Shown: positions 11,756 through 20,840 of the stretch, in pieces
How positions within the stretch are numbered: position 1 is the stretch's first letter
Layout: each line of letters begins with the position of its first letter
NCBI GenBank assembly: GCA_026075535.2
Contig: AP026539.1
Coordinates: 5,146,001-5,210,000 of the forward strand
Origin: Tricholoma matsutake
Lineage: Eukaryota; Basidiomycota; Agaricomycetes; Agaricales; Tricholomataceae
Direction: 5' to 3'
Length of the DNA stretch: 64,000 nt
Made by a program: the position numbers and the translations under genes
Notes under the pieces: generated by a model
Database searches by the model: none
What the model was told of the DNA's origin: nothing
The model's input: the letters and a program-made list of their open reading frames with translations, nothing else

Positions 11756-13427
11756 CTCTGGACTAGGGATGCCGCAGTCTGGTTCTGAACCAAAGTTCGA
11801 ACCTGAACTTTTCAGAACCAGACCAAAGTTCGGTCCAAGGTTCGATGGTTGTGCAGAACCAGACCACAAGTCTGGTTCTGGGTTTGGGCAAGGCAGAACC
11901 TGGTTCAAACCGAACCTTTTTTAGTTGTTGTGACTTCCGAAAACTCTGGAAAAAGTTTCCCATGTTACTACTACTAATAGCGCAGAAGTCTGAGGCCCTC
12001 TTCTCAATGTCTCCTACAATCCCGATGATGATGCCCCATCCAGTGATGATGTGACCATTAGTAAATGTTTGTCGCTACTTTGTCCCATGCTCTCCTGTAT
12101 CCGAGTCAAACCACAAGCTTCGACAGCAACCACAACCAACTCACCACCACATGGTATGCATCAACCATGCTGACTGCAGGTTAAAGGGATGCTAGGGAGG
12201 TGTTGCCTCCCGAGTTAAAATTATGTCATTTTTCTTTTACTAACATTCTAACCTACAGATATTTGCAGGTATGCCAACAGGTGACCCCCAACCACGAAGG
12301 CTCCTACCACCCATGGCAAGGTTTATCGAATCTAACAGCACCACTAAACAGTGGCCACAAATGCAGGGAAACAATAGGGACTACACCAACCAACAAATGA
12401 GCACAACTAATGAGATCAGCTGGTACCAGTTGAAGAAGACCACACCGACCCAGTGATGATGGGGCATGACAACGAAACAATGGGGGGAGTTCCGTGACCG
12501 AACTCTTGTTCTGATCAACCAACTAATCTCTTTTTTTTTTAGGTTCTAAACTACTGGTAACAATGGTTGTCAACACTAGACGACCTATACCTAACTACAA
12601 GCATGCAAACCCCCTCCTCCCCATCAAAATGGGATGTGAGCCTTTTGGTTATCTACAGGAGGTGGCAAAGGGGGACAAGAGGTGGAAGAGGGGTGCTGGG
12701 AGACCCATGGAGGGGGATACCTGCCAGGTGAGTACCCTACTACTCTCGTAAATGCACTACATCACACTAACCCACCAAAACAGACAACAATGATGGAAAC
12801 GAGCACCCTAGCCCCACAATGATGACAAACAACCTCAGCCACCCACAACAACGATGGGACAACCCAGCACCTGCCCCCCATGCCTGTGAGCCACTGCTCA
12901 TGGGGTGGTTCACGGGTGCTAGCAACCTCATACAATGAGGACAAGGGGGGAGTGACACATCAAGGGAACAAGAGGGAGGGGGAGATGACCACCATGCCAC
13001 CATGCCTGCGAGCCCATCAGCCAACATCAACGCTGTAGAACAAAACAATGGTACACAACAAAAAAGATGGGTAGCCCTCCTGATCCCTTCCTGCCACAGC
13101 ACCCCCTCATCCCTGCAACACAACACCACAATCCTGGAATGAGCATCCTGGCTTGGCTCACCAACCCTCACATTGTGGGGATAGTACTTTGTTCAATGTA
13201 GTTCTCTGTACTTATCTCACTAATTATATTCTACATGTCGTCTCAGTGTTACAGATTTTTTGTACACAAAAAAGTTCGGTTCGAGTTCGAACCCTTTCTG
13301 AACCTGAATCGATGGTCCGGTTCGGGGTTCAGCAGATTGCCTGGACCGAACCTGAAGTCCGGTTCTAGGTTCAGTGAAATTCTCAAAGAACCAAACTGAA
13401 CTGATCTTTGGCATCCCTACTCTGGAC
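11756..13427. mobile_element. non-autonomous hAT element (11764-13419) with 8-bp duplication CTCTGGAC
   Basis: Ends are TAGGGATGCC (11764-11773) and GGCATCCCTA (13410-13419), a perfect 10-bp terminal inverted repeat. The same eight bases CTCTGGAC lie directly outside (11756-11763 and 13420-13427). Subterminal regions (11785-11920 and 13270-13400) are packed with TTCGGTTC / GGTTCGAA-type repeats in both orientations, as in many hAT elements. There is no transposase inside; the 1.66-kb element depends on another hAT source. Its interior (12.2-13.1 kb) carries exon-like modules of the family seen at 29 kb. CpG is plentiful, pointing to a young insertion. Confidence 0.9.
12543..12727 (+). CDS. 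candidate internal exon of the module family, inside the hAT element
   Basis: A poly-T tract and AG acceptor end at 12542. The following exon opens GTTCTAAACTACTGGTAACA, nearly the same as exon starts at 29542, 29382 and 29222 on the minus strand. It reads GSKLLVT... and then HANPLL, matching GSTLLVTT... and HACKPLLVGW there. It ends at a GTGAGT donor (12728), and an intron with a CTAAC branch point and CAG acceptor ends at 12783. A further plus-strand stretch near 12876-12910 reads HACEPLLMGW. No start codon or full gene model could be fixed. This is an exon-like unit, and its expression is unknown. Confidence 0.45.
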
Positions 13428-14018
13428 TCTCAGCCCCCTCTTCTCCTCAAGGATCACTCAACCTGATGAGACACATGGTTGCACACTTAGCCATCCCCTC
13501 AACAACTTGGTCCTCAGTGGTTGAGGCTGCATGAAGTCCAGATCACAGCTGCAGATGCCACCTCTGTCACTATAACACCGCTTTGTCAAACCTACAATGT
13601 ATACTCAGCATGGATGTACCTGTCTAGGTGTTTAGAGCTGGTGGAATTTGGATTAGCAGGGCACTGTACTAGTAGGGTGGAAACACATGGTGTTGATGGG
13701 GGGTCTCTACTGGCAGTATGCTATCTTCCATGAGGCGCGTCGAGAGTTGTCACGATGTGTCGCCCAGATTTTTTGTTACATTCCCATGTAAATCCTATAT
13801 TATTGGCCAATACATGTGATTTCTCCCTAGAACCTTAGGACAAATTCATTTCCACTAGTTTACTGCACTGTTTGATGTCATACTGTCTTGATTCACCCCA
13901 CTGAATGCTTAAACTTCGAAACTTCTTGCTTAAGTTGGAGTACATGTGATGTGAGTGTCATGTGATCTGTTTTCTAAAGGGTCGTATTGCAGGTGTTCAC
14001 CCAGGTAGTCATTCATCA
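13428..14018. other. no gene recognised; left flank of the Copia insertion
   Basis: Target DNA between the hAT element and the Copia element. Short open frames only, none with a recognisable pattern. Confidence 0.5.
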
Positions 14019-14023
14019 CTGGC

Positions 14024-14328
14024 TGTTGGAGCAGACTATATACGCTGCACAGGGGAAGAGACAACACGTTCCTTACAACCTACCTGGGGTTTAGTTAGAC
14101 TTACAGCTAGGGTTAGCAGAGGTAAGAACACTGTATTCCTACTACGGTACAGGTTCTCCTTATATACATAATATTAAGGATGTCACATGACTCGGGAATG
14201 TGTTTACCGCATGTATGCGCAGTAAGCGCAGTAACATGCGTATGCTGCATGTATCGCCTCATGTATACATGTGTATGCTGCATGTATTGCCTCATGTATA
14301 CAGCATGCATCAGGGATTAATTTCAACA
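14024..14328 (-). repeat. 3' LTR of the Copia element
   Basis: A 305-bp direct repeat identical to 19475-19779. It contains short internal repeats of ATGTATRCATG/GCATGTAT type (14200-14310) and a TTATATACATAATATT A/T box near 14160-14175. Confidence 0.95.
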
Positions 14329-14340
14329 CCCCCCCTCAAA
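14329..14340 (-). promoter_or_regulatory. polypurine tract of the Copia element
   Basis: The minus strand reads TTTGAGGGGGGG directly against the 3' LTR. This is the expected RNase H-resistant primer for plus-strand DNA synthesis. Confidence 0.8.
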
Positions 14341-14360
14341 CTGTACAGCGCTCTAAGCAG

Positions 14361-17300
14361 CTAAGTTTGAATCTCGAAAGTAATTCCGAGAGAGTCTCTA
14401 AATTTCCTGAATAGGACGGCGCCAAGGTTCTTTGTGAACATGTCAGCCGGATTATCACTTCCAGGAATGAAAACGACTGTGACTTTGTCATTTTCTATGC
14501 ATTCGCGGGTGTAGTGGTAGCGAATGTCTATATGTTTGGTCCTTCTTTCCTGAACTGGATTTGATCCAATAAAGATGGATCCTTGATTATCAGCGCAGAT
14601 TGGTACGCGCTTCAGTGTATATCCAAGTTCCTGGAATAAGGACTCTATCCACACTATCTGCCGACAAGTGTCGGAGAGAGCCATGTATTCGGCTTCTGTG
14701 GATGACAGTGCTACAGTTTTTTGTAAACGGGACTGCCAGCACACAATGCCACTCGCCAGAGTAGCAAAGTAACCCGTTGTAGATCGGCGCTTGACTGTGT
14801 CAGCTGCCCAATCAGAATCTGTGAAGGCCTGTAGCCCCTCGGATTTCTCTCCATCATAGACCATACTGTACTTCTGGGTTCCCACCAGATAGCGCATTAT
14901 GTACATTGCTTTGTCTAGATGTTCTTGGCTAGGATTAGCCGAGAATTGCGACATCTTGATTACCGCGTAAGCGATATCAGGTCGCGTTCCGAGCATCAGA
15001 TACAATAAAGATCCGATCACAGACTGATATTTTGATCTAAGCGCCGCGTTTGGCGTCGCTGTGTTCTCCGACGGTTTGTAGCCAGTCGGGAGCGGAGTGG
15101 GGGCAATCTTGGCATTTGTCATCTCGAACCTCTCAAGCACTTTGGCGAGATATTCTGTTTGATCGAGTTTGACTTTTGCAGCGGTCTGGGTGACGCGCAT
15201 GCCTAAGAATTCCGTGACTTTTTCAGTACTACGGCACTCCCAATGCTTCAGGCAAGCATTCTTCTTTTCATCCACAAGTTTCTTGTTCTTGCCCATGAAC
15301 AAGCCATCATCAACATAGACTAGCGCAATAACGATGCTGCCTGTCTTAGGATCCTTGTGTATGAAGATGCCGGCATCGGAGCTGGCGCGCACGAACCCAA
15401 TGGTGCGCATAAATGCCTCTAGCTCTCTCCACCATGCTAGTGAAGCCTGTTTAAGGCCATACAATGCTCGGCGTAAGCGCATTACTTTGCGCTCTTTACC
15501 CTCGAGTTTGAAACCCTCGGGTTGATCCATATAGATCTCCTCATCAAGTTTGCCGTATAAAAATGCGGTTTTTACATCTAGACCGGTCATATACATGCCT
15601 TCTAGAGACGCAAGGGCAAACATGAGGCGTACGGTCTCGTAGCGGACTACTGGTGAGAAAATCTCATCAAAGTCAACGCCTTCGACTTGTGAAAAGCCTT
15701 TGGCCACGAGTCTGGCTCGTTTTCTTCCGTCCGATTTCACGGAGAAAACCCATCTATTTTTGATCGTTTTTCGATCATGTGGAAGATCGACGATGTCATA
15801 GACTTGTCGCTTGCGAAGAGCCTCTAACTCTTCACGACAAGCCTGTTTCCACTCAAGTTGCTGCTGCCGGGGTAGGCGCGCAATATCGCGAAATTGGTTT
15901 GGAACTAGGCTTTTTCCGCTTGATGGTGTGACTGCTTTTGACAACAGCCAGCGGATAAGCTCATCTCCACCTTCCTTGGTTATCTTTTTAATATAACCTG
16001 CTTCGTCCGGTTCCCCCATTGGGTGATCATGTTCTTGATTATTGGAATCGGGCACACTCTCGTGGGGTGCCGAACTCGGTCCAGCAACCGGTTCTTGCTG
16101 TTGAGGTCGTGGTCGTGTTCGGTTATGATCCGAATCTTGACCCACAGACTTCTTCCAATATCGATCACGCGCAATGTCTCTCTCTATGTCAGAGGGGAGT
16201 CGCTGTTCTCCATAGGTATTGCCGGGACGGTTTGGGATTTTCCTCTGCCTGCCTGATCGACGGGGCAATTGCTGCCATTCCTGTTGATCTTCACGTCTTG
16301 GACGAAAGTCCTCAGTGCTAACTGGAGGCGGCGGAGGAGGAGCGTTAGTCGCATCGTCATGCGCCTTTTGCTCACTTGGTAAATCATTATCATCTTCTGA
16401 TGATGGAGGAAGGGGCGGATTTTGTGGCGGTATAGGGTCATCGCCATCCGTTCCAGATGAGTGGTCGTCATCTTCTGGTTCTGGTGGAAAATCACCAAGG
16501 TCTGTCTTGGCAGGAGTTTTAGCTCCGGGACAGCATGGGAACATCGTTTCATCAAATAGTGCCGTAGCACCAATGAATATTGCGCCATTTCGTCGCATGA
16601 AACGATATGCTTTAATGCCATCTTCTACTCCAAGGTACGTCATTAGCTCCGATCGAGGAGACAATGTTGTTGGACGTTTTTCTTTTGGTAGATAGACATA
16701 AGCACCGCAACCGAAGACCTTCAGATTGTTTAGATCTGGGCGGACCTTTGTCAGGTCCTCAAAAGGTGTCAGCCATTTCAGGCGCCTTATTGGGGTTCGG
16801 TTGTATAAATGTGTTGCATGTTCTATGCAAAATTCCCACCATGATTGTGGTAGACAAGCGGTGAATCGCAGGGTTTGCGACTTTTCCATTATTGTCCTTA
16901 TGGCGCGTTCTGCGCGCCCGTTCTGTTGATGAACGTGGGGTGCAGACATCTCTATTTTGATGCCTAAATCCTTGAGCTGTTTTTGTAGCTCACGATCCTT
17001 GAACTCCCCCCCTGGATCGACACGCCAGCGCTTGATTGTAGCACCATATTGGGTTTTAGCCATTGCTAGAAATTGTCTAATCGCTGCAGCAGCATCAGAT
17101 TTCTTTCTGAGACATTGGACCCAAATATGTGACGTTTTGTCATCCAGAAATACAATGAAGTATTTATGTTTGTGGTACGATAGTACCGGGAGTTCCTTTA
17201 GGTCGGAATGTATTAATTCAAAGGATTTGTCAGCTCGTGAGTCTGACTCGGGAAAAGATTTTGAGGTCATTTTCCCTTCTGCACACCCTGGACATATAAT

Positions 17301-19256
17301 TTTGTCTTTAGGAATAATTAAATTCCTTGGGAATTTTATGGTGCTTTTAGGCATTTTCCCTAGCGCCTCTTTGGATGGGTGTCCAAGTCGCCTATGCCAA
17401 GTCAAGTAGTCAGCGACATAAATGGTCGCGACATTAACCTTTTTGGTGCTCAATATATGAGTCCGAGCCCAATAGATCGTGTCATTCCTCCTTAGAGGGA
17501 CACAATGCATGATTGGGTTTCCATGCTCGATGAATGAAATGTATGCGGAGGAACCACGCACATCACTTCCGTCTTGTAAAAAGACCCCCATTGACATCAA
17601 TCGAGTATTAATGTCGGGTATGTAGTAGACGGGGTATAGTCGCGTTTCACGCGTCTCTGACTTCCCATTACATACTACCTGGTGCCTAATGAAGACTGCT
17701 CCTTTTCCTACTATATGAGTAGTACCAGTGGCCGTTTGGACCAAGGTAGAGTCCTTTCTCGGTAAAGGCTCGTAAGAAGCGAAATCTTTCATTTCACCAG
17801 TGAAGTGTTTTGATGCGCCTGAATCTATGATCCAGTCGGCACCTTTCTTACAATCTCCCTTTGCACACATAGCACATATATTAAGATCTACATAATTCCA
17901 TGATACATTTAATAGCGGTAAAATTTCACATGAAAAGTTCGCTGTATTCATAGGAATTTTAATCTTAGTGCTTGTGGCAGGGAAAAGGACTGACCTGTCA
18001 TCATACGCCCCTGTGTCAAGGGGTTCATCGACGAGCATTTCGTCGACGGCTTTCCACACTTCCTTGTCAGTTACCGGAGGTTCGGATCCGAGGGAGACGG
18101 TATCGTCTTCTACCTCCTCGATCGTAGCCTCGGTTTCTGGCTCTATCCTTCTTCTCTTACCTTCTCGCACCGTAAGGTGCTCTTCCAGCGGTCGCAGATT
18201 TTTCGCGGTGCGCGGAAGTTGCATGCGCTCGAGGGTGTCTCGAGCTTGCTGATATTCGGTGTAAACCGAACGAGAAGAAGAGGCCGCGCCCGTATATGCC
18301 TGTGCAGGCGGTCGGCGGCGAGGATCCCTTGTGGGAGTGTGTTCGCGTCGCTCGATGCGCTGTATGAGCGGCATCGGCGGTATGATGGTGCCATTACCAT
18401 TTATGGTGGTAAAGGCATTGGAGGCGAGGTGGGTATGTTTCTCTTTTGGCTTCTCCTCCTTAGTCTTTCTGTCCCCACGTCGTCCACGTTTTCGGGACGA
18501 GTCTCCGTTGCTGTTTTGCCCTTCTTTGGGCTGCCATTTGGGGTTTCCCCCCTTGCGCTTAACAGCGGAAAGTTTGTTGGCCTGAGGCTGGCCAGCGGGC
18601 TTTCCAACTGCTGTGCGCCTTGAGGCTTCAGCAACAATGGAGTCCTTGACATGTTTAAATGTCAAGGCGCTAGTGGCGGTCGTGTTAAGGACCGTTGCAG
18701 ACAATGAGTCGTACTCGCGCGGCATCGCAGCAAGTAGAATCATCGCCTGTACTAGCTCGGGGATGGCGACGTTAGCAGCCGTGAGGCGCTCAAATTTGTC
18801 AGCCATTCTCGCAATCTCCGGTGCAGGGTTCGCAGCCGGGATTTTGATTGCTATTGCGGACCTAAAGTCCGAAAAGACTTGGGAGGGGCCGTCCACACCA
18901 TAATCAGTGCGGATGAGGTCCCACACCTCCTCAGCAGTGTCCTTTGTGTTGGCACGCTGCCGAATGGAGGGGGCCAGGCGGAGCACTAGGCTACCAATAG
19001 CCTGGTCATTTTTGTTGCTCCAGGTCTGGAGCTTGGCATTAGCGTCCGCTACCAAGGTAGCGTTCGTCGCCGTCAAAGGAGGCGCCGGGGGCGGTTTTTG
19101 CTCCGCCCCGCTAGTTATTTGCCAGAGGCCCTGAGACCTGAGCCACGCCTTCATAGAGTCGGCCCATAAGATGTAATTTGATCCGTCGAAAGTTTGAACG
19201 AGTTTTTCAAGAGTTGAAGACATGATTCTGTGGTGGCAGCTGTTAAAAGCGCTCAA
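14361..19256 (-). CDS. Copia Gag-Pol polyprotein, 1,631 aa, intact
   Basis: A single frame from ATG at 19256 to TAG at 14361. Order of domains, the Copia order: Gag from residue 10 (FDGSNYILWADSMKAWL) over roughly 400 residues, with a C-rich CAMCAKGDCKK stretch but no canonical CCHC knuckle; aspartic protease DWIIDSGASKHF at about 475; GAG-pre-integrase and zinc-binding region WHRRLGHPS...CPGCAEGK at about 615-655; integrase core with D (ELIHSDLK, about 684), D (FLDDKTSHIW) and E (DPGGEFKD, about 750), then QQNGRAERAIRTI; an acidic, proline-rich linker; reverse transcriptase NRWVFSVKSDG...RLVAKGFSQ, with YVDD at about 1313; and RNase H with TDSDWAAD (about 1482), SSTEAEYMAL and the terminal DNPADMFTK block. 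All key residues are present. It makes capsid, protease, integrase and reverse transcriptase for cytoplasmic particle replication and re-integration. Confidence 0.95.
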   Translation of the reverse strand: MSAFNSCHHRIMSSTLEKLVQTFDGSNYILWADSMKAWLRSQGLWQITSGAEQKPPPAPPLTATNATLVADANAKLQTWSNKNDQAIGSLVLRLAPSIRQRANTKDTAEEVWDLIRTDYGVDGPSQVFSDFRSAIAIKIPAANPAPEIARMADKFERLTAANVAIPELVQAMILLAAMPREYDSLSATVLNTTATSALTFKHVKDSIVAEASRRTAVGKPAGQPQANKLSAVKRKGGNPKWQPKEGQNSNGDSSRKRGRRGDRKTKEEKPKEKHTHLASNAFTTINGNGTIIPPMPLIQRIERREHTPTRDPRRRPPAQAYTGAASSSRSVYTEYQQARDTLERMQLPRTAKNLRPLEEHLTVREGKRRRIEPETEATIEEVEDDTVSLGSEPPVTDKEVWKAVDEMLVDEPLDTGAYDDRSVLFPATSTKIKIPMNTANFSCEILPLLNVSWNYVDLNICAMCAKGDCKKGADWIIDSGASKHFTGEMKDFASYEPLPRKDSTLVQTATGTTHIVGKGAVFIRHQVVCNGKSETRETRLYPVYYIPDINTRLMSMGVFLQDGSDVRGSSAYISFIEHGNPIMHCVPLRRNDTIYWARTHILSTKKVNVATIYVADYLTWHRRLGHPSKEALGKMPKSTIKFPRNLIIPKDKIICPGCAEGKMTSKSFPESDSRADKSFELIHSDLKELPVLSYHKHKYFIVFLDDKTSHIWVQCLRKKSDAAAAIRQFLAMAKTQYGATIKRWRVDPGGEFKDRELQKQLKDLGIKIEMSAPHVHQQNGRAERAIRTIMEKSQTLRFTACLPQSWWEFCIEHATHLYNRTPIRRLKWLTPFEDLTKVRPDLNNLKVFGCGAYVYLPKEKRPTTLSPRSELMTYLGVEDGIKAYRFMRRNGAIFIGATALFDETMFPCCPGAKTPAKTDLGDFPPEPEDDDHSSGTDGDDPIPPQNPPLPPSSEDDNDLPSEQKAHDDATNAPPPPPPVSTEDFRPRREDQQEWQQLPRRSGRQRKIPNRPGNTYGEQRLPSDIERDIARDRYWKKSVGQDSDHNRTRPRPQQQEPVAGPSSAPHESVPDSNNQEHDHPMGEPDEAGYIKKITKEGGDELIRWLLSKAVTPSSGKSLVPNQFRDIARLPRQQQLEWKQACREELEALRKRQVYDIVDLPHDRKTIKNRWVFSVKSDGRKRARLVAKGFSQVEGVDFDEIFSPVVRYETVRLMFALASLEGMYMTGLDVKTAFLYGKLDEEIYMDQPEGFKLEGKERKVMRLRRALYGLKQASLAWWRELEAFMRTIGFVRASSDAGIFIHKDPKTGSIVIALVYVDDGLFMGKNKKLVDEKKNACLKHWECRSTEKVTEFLGMRVTQTAAKVKLDQTEYLAKVLERFEMTNAKIAPTPLPTGYKPSENTATPNAALRSKYQSVIGSLLYLMLGTRPDIAYAVIKMSQFSANPSQEHLDKAMYIMRYLVGTQKYSMVYDGEKSEGLQAFTDSDWAADTVKRRSTTGYFATLASGIVCWQSRLQKTVALSSTEAEYMALSDTCRQIVWIESLFQELGYTLKRVPICADNQGSIFIGSNPVQERRTKHIDIRYHYTRECIENDKVTVVFIPGSDNPADMFTKNLGAVLFRKFRDSLGITFEIQT

Positions 19257-19454
19257 TCAGTCTTTTTACTCAATAAAACACGTTTTAACGTTCTCAGGAG
19301 AAAACACTCCTTCAGAGTGGTTAACCCTAGTCAACCTAGGTTTTATATGCAGCTCGCAGGGAGCGCAATGCAGCTCACGAAGAGCGCAAGGTTATAATTT
19401 TGGAGACAATGAAGTCAACGTCGTTCGCAGCTAATTAAAGCGCGTTCGCGACGT

Positions 19455-19474
19455 GCCCAGCAGGGCCCATAACC
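19455..19474 (-). promoter_or_regulatory. primer-binding site, half-tRNA (initiator Met) type
   Basis: The minus strand directly inside the 5' LTR reads GGTTATGGGCCCTGCTG. This complements the anticodon-arm sequence of initiator tRNA-Met (GCAGGGCTCATAACC in fungi, recalled), with one G:U pair, not the tRNA 3' end. Drosophila copia and Ty5 use this kind of internal or half-tRNA primer. The recalled copia primer site begins with the same GGTTATGGGCCC. Confidence 0.7.
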
Positions 19475-19779
19475 TGTTGGAGCAGACTATATACGCTGCA
19501 CAGGGGAAGAGACAACACGTTCCTTACAACCTACCTGGGGTTTAGTTAGACTTACAGCTAGGGTTAGCAGAGGTAAGAACACTGTATTCCTACTACGGTA
19601 CAGGTTCTCCTTATATACATAATATTAAGGATGTCACATGACTCGGGAATGTGTTTACCGCATGTATGCGCAGTAAGCGCAGTAACATGCGTATGCTGCA
19701 TGTATCGCCTCATGTATACATGTGTATGCTGCATGTATTGCCTCATGTATACAGCATGCATCAGGGATTAATTTCAACA
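19475..19779 (-). repeat. 5' LTR of the Copia element
   Basis: A 305-bp direct repeat identical to 14024-14328. It holds the promoter in the minus orientation. Confidence 0.95.
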
Positions 19780-19784
19780 CTGGC

Positions 19785-20840
19785 TGCATGCCAGAAATGC
19801 AGCACTATGTAGTACATAGTATGCATACAGTGGTCCATACTAATAACTATGTATGTAGCATCAGATCATTGTTTCATCATCATACTATTGGAGGCTAAGC
19901 TTCTAAGCCTATCAAAACCATGACAGATATTGGCACACGACTTGAGCTTCCAAGCACATAGTATATATATATAGATTGTATTTTTTATTCATAATGTTGT
20001 CGATGAACCATGAAAATAACATATACACATGCCGACGCCTATCATCACCTCTCCAACACCTCTCTTCATAGTAATATGTACATTTGGGGCCCTAAAGACA
20101 TTCCCTGTGGCTGATGCGCTTCCTTTATCTAGTGTGTACTTCTCGGAGCTGCAGATACTATTATCATACTTAGTTGACGTGCTGTATATAGCAAAAGATG
20201 TAGAGTAGTGAATATATCTTATTGTTTCTAAATAATATGTCGCTTTTACTAGGTATCATAACCCTAGAAATCGTGGTGCCATGTTGTGATTGTGGTTGGT
20301 GTGGAACCACAAATGTTGTGTAGTAGTGTTGTGGCGTCACGAAAGTATTTTTGGCACCACACCTCATTGTGGTGGTATGGCAGCATATGGTTTGCATGGC
20401 ACCATACCAGCCACACATTGCCACACAGGTTTGAGTTTTCCTGATGTGATCAAAACATAACTTATATCGCAGGTGGTGGGGGGGGGGGGGGGGTCTCGAG
20501 CAAGTCTCGAGGCCATGAAAAAAATCCAACATCATATGAAAAATTCCTGTCCCGACACCCCCTTGGTTGCTAGTTCGAAAACAAGGGTGTTGAACATGGG
20601 ACTGGCATTCTATTACATCATATGTTTCTCTGTTCTTTCCTTCCTAGAATACTCATATATATGTAGGGATACACTCAGAGATAGAGAGTGTTGATCTTGG
20701 AAGATGGAATATAGTATTTCAGTATGCGCGATAACTTTGCTCCGTGGTGTGATGCCCAGAAGCATAATCGCTTGATGAGGAGAGCAATAAGGCATACACA
20801 TACCATGTCCTCCTAAATTTAGATTCATAGGACCTTGCAA
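19785..20840. other. no gene recognised; low-complexity and poly-G tract
   Basis: Right flank of the Copia insertion. 19800-19870 has short TACTATGTA/TACATAGT inverted motifs, and 20270-20430 is rich in TGTGG/CCACA repeats in both orientations. A run of 16 G occurs at 20478-20493, followed by CTCGAGCAAGTCTCGAG. No conserved coding pattern was found. Confidence 0.5.

Larger units (their letters stand above)
14019..19784 (-). mobile_element. intact Ty1/Copia retrotransposon (14024-19779) with 5-bp duplication CTGGC
   Basis: A full-length LTR retrotransposon, 5,756 bp, on the minus strand. The 305-bp LTRs at 14024-14328 (3') and 19475-19779 (5') read as identical base for base, start TGTTGGAG and end CAACA in plus orientation, and are flanked by CTGGC on both sides (14019-14023, 19780-19784). 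One uninterrupted 1,631-residue gag-pol frame fills the interior. A G-rich polypurine tract abuts the 3' LTR and a tRNA-like primer site abuts the 5' LTR. Identical LTRs, an open frame and high CpG content all say that it inserted recently and may still be competent. Confidence 0.95.
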
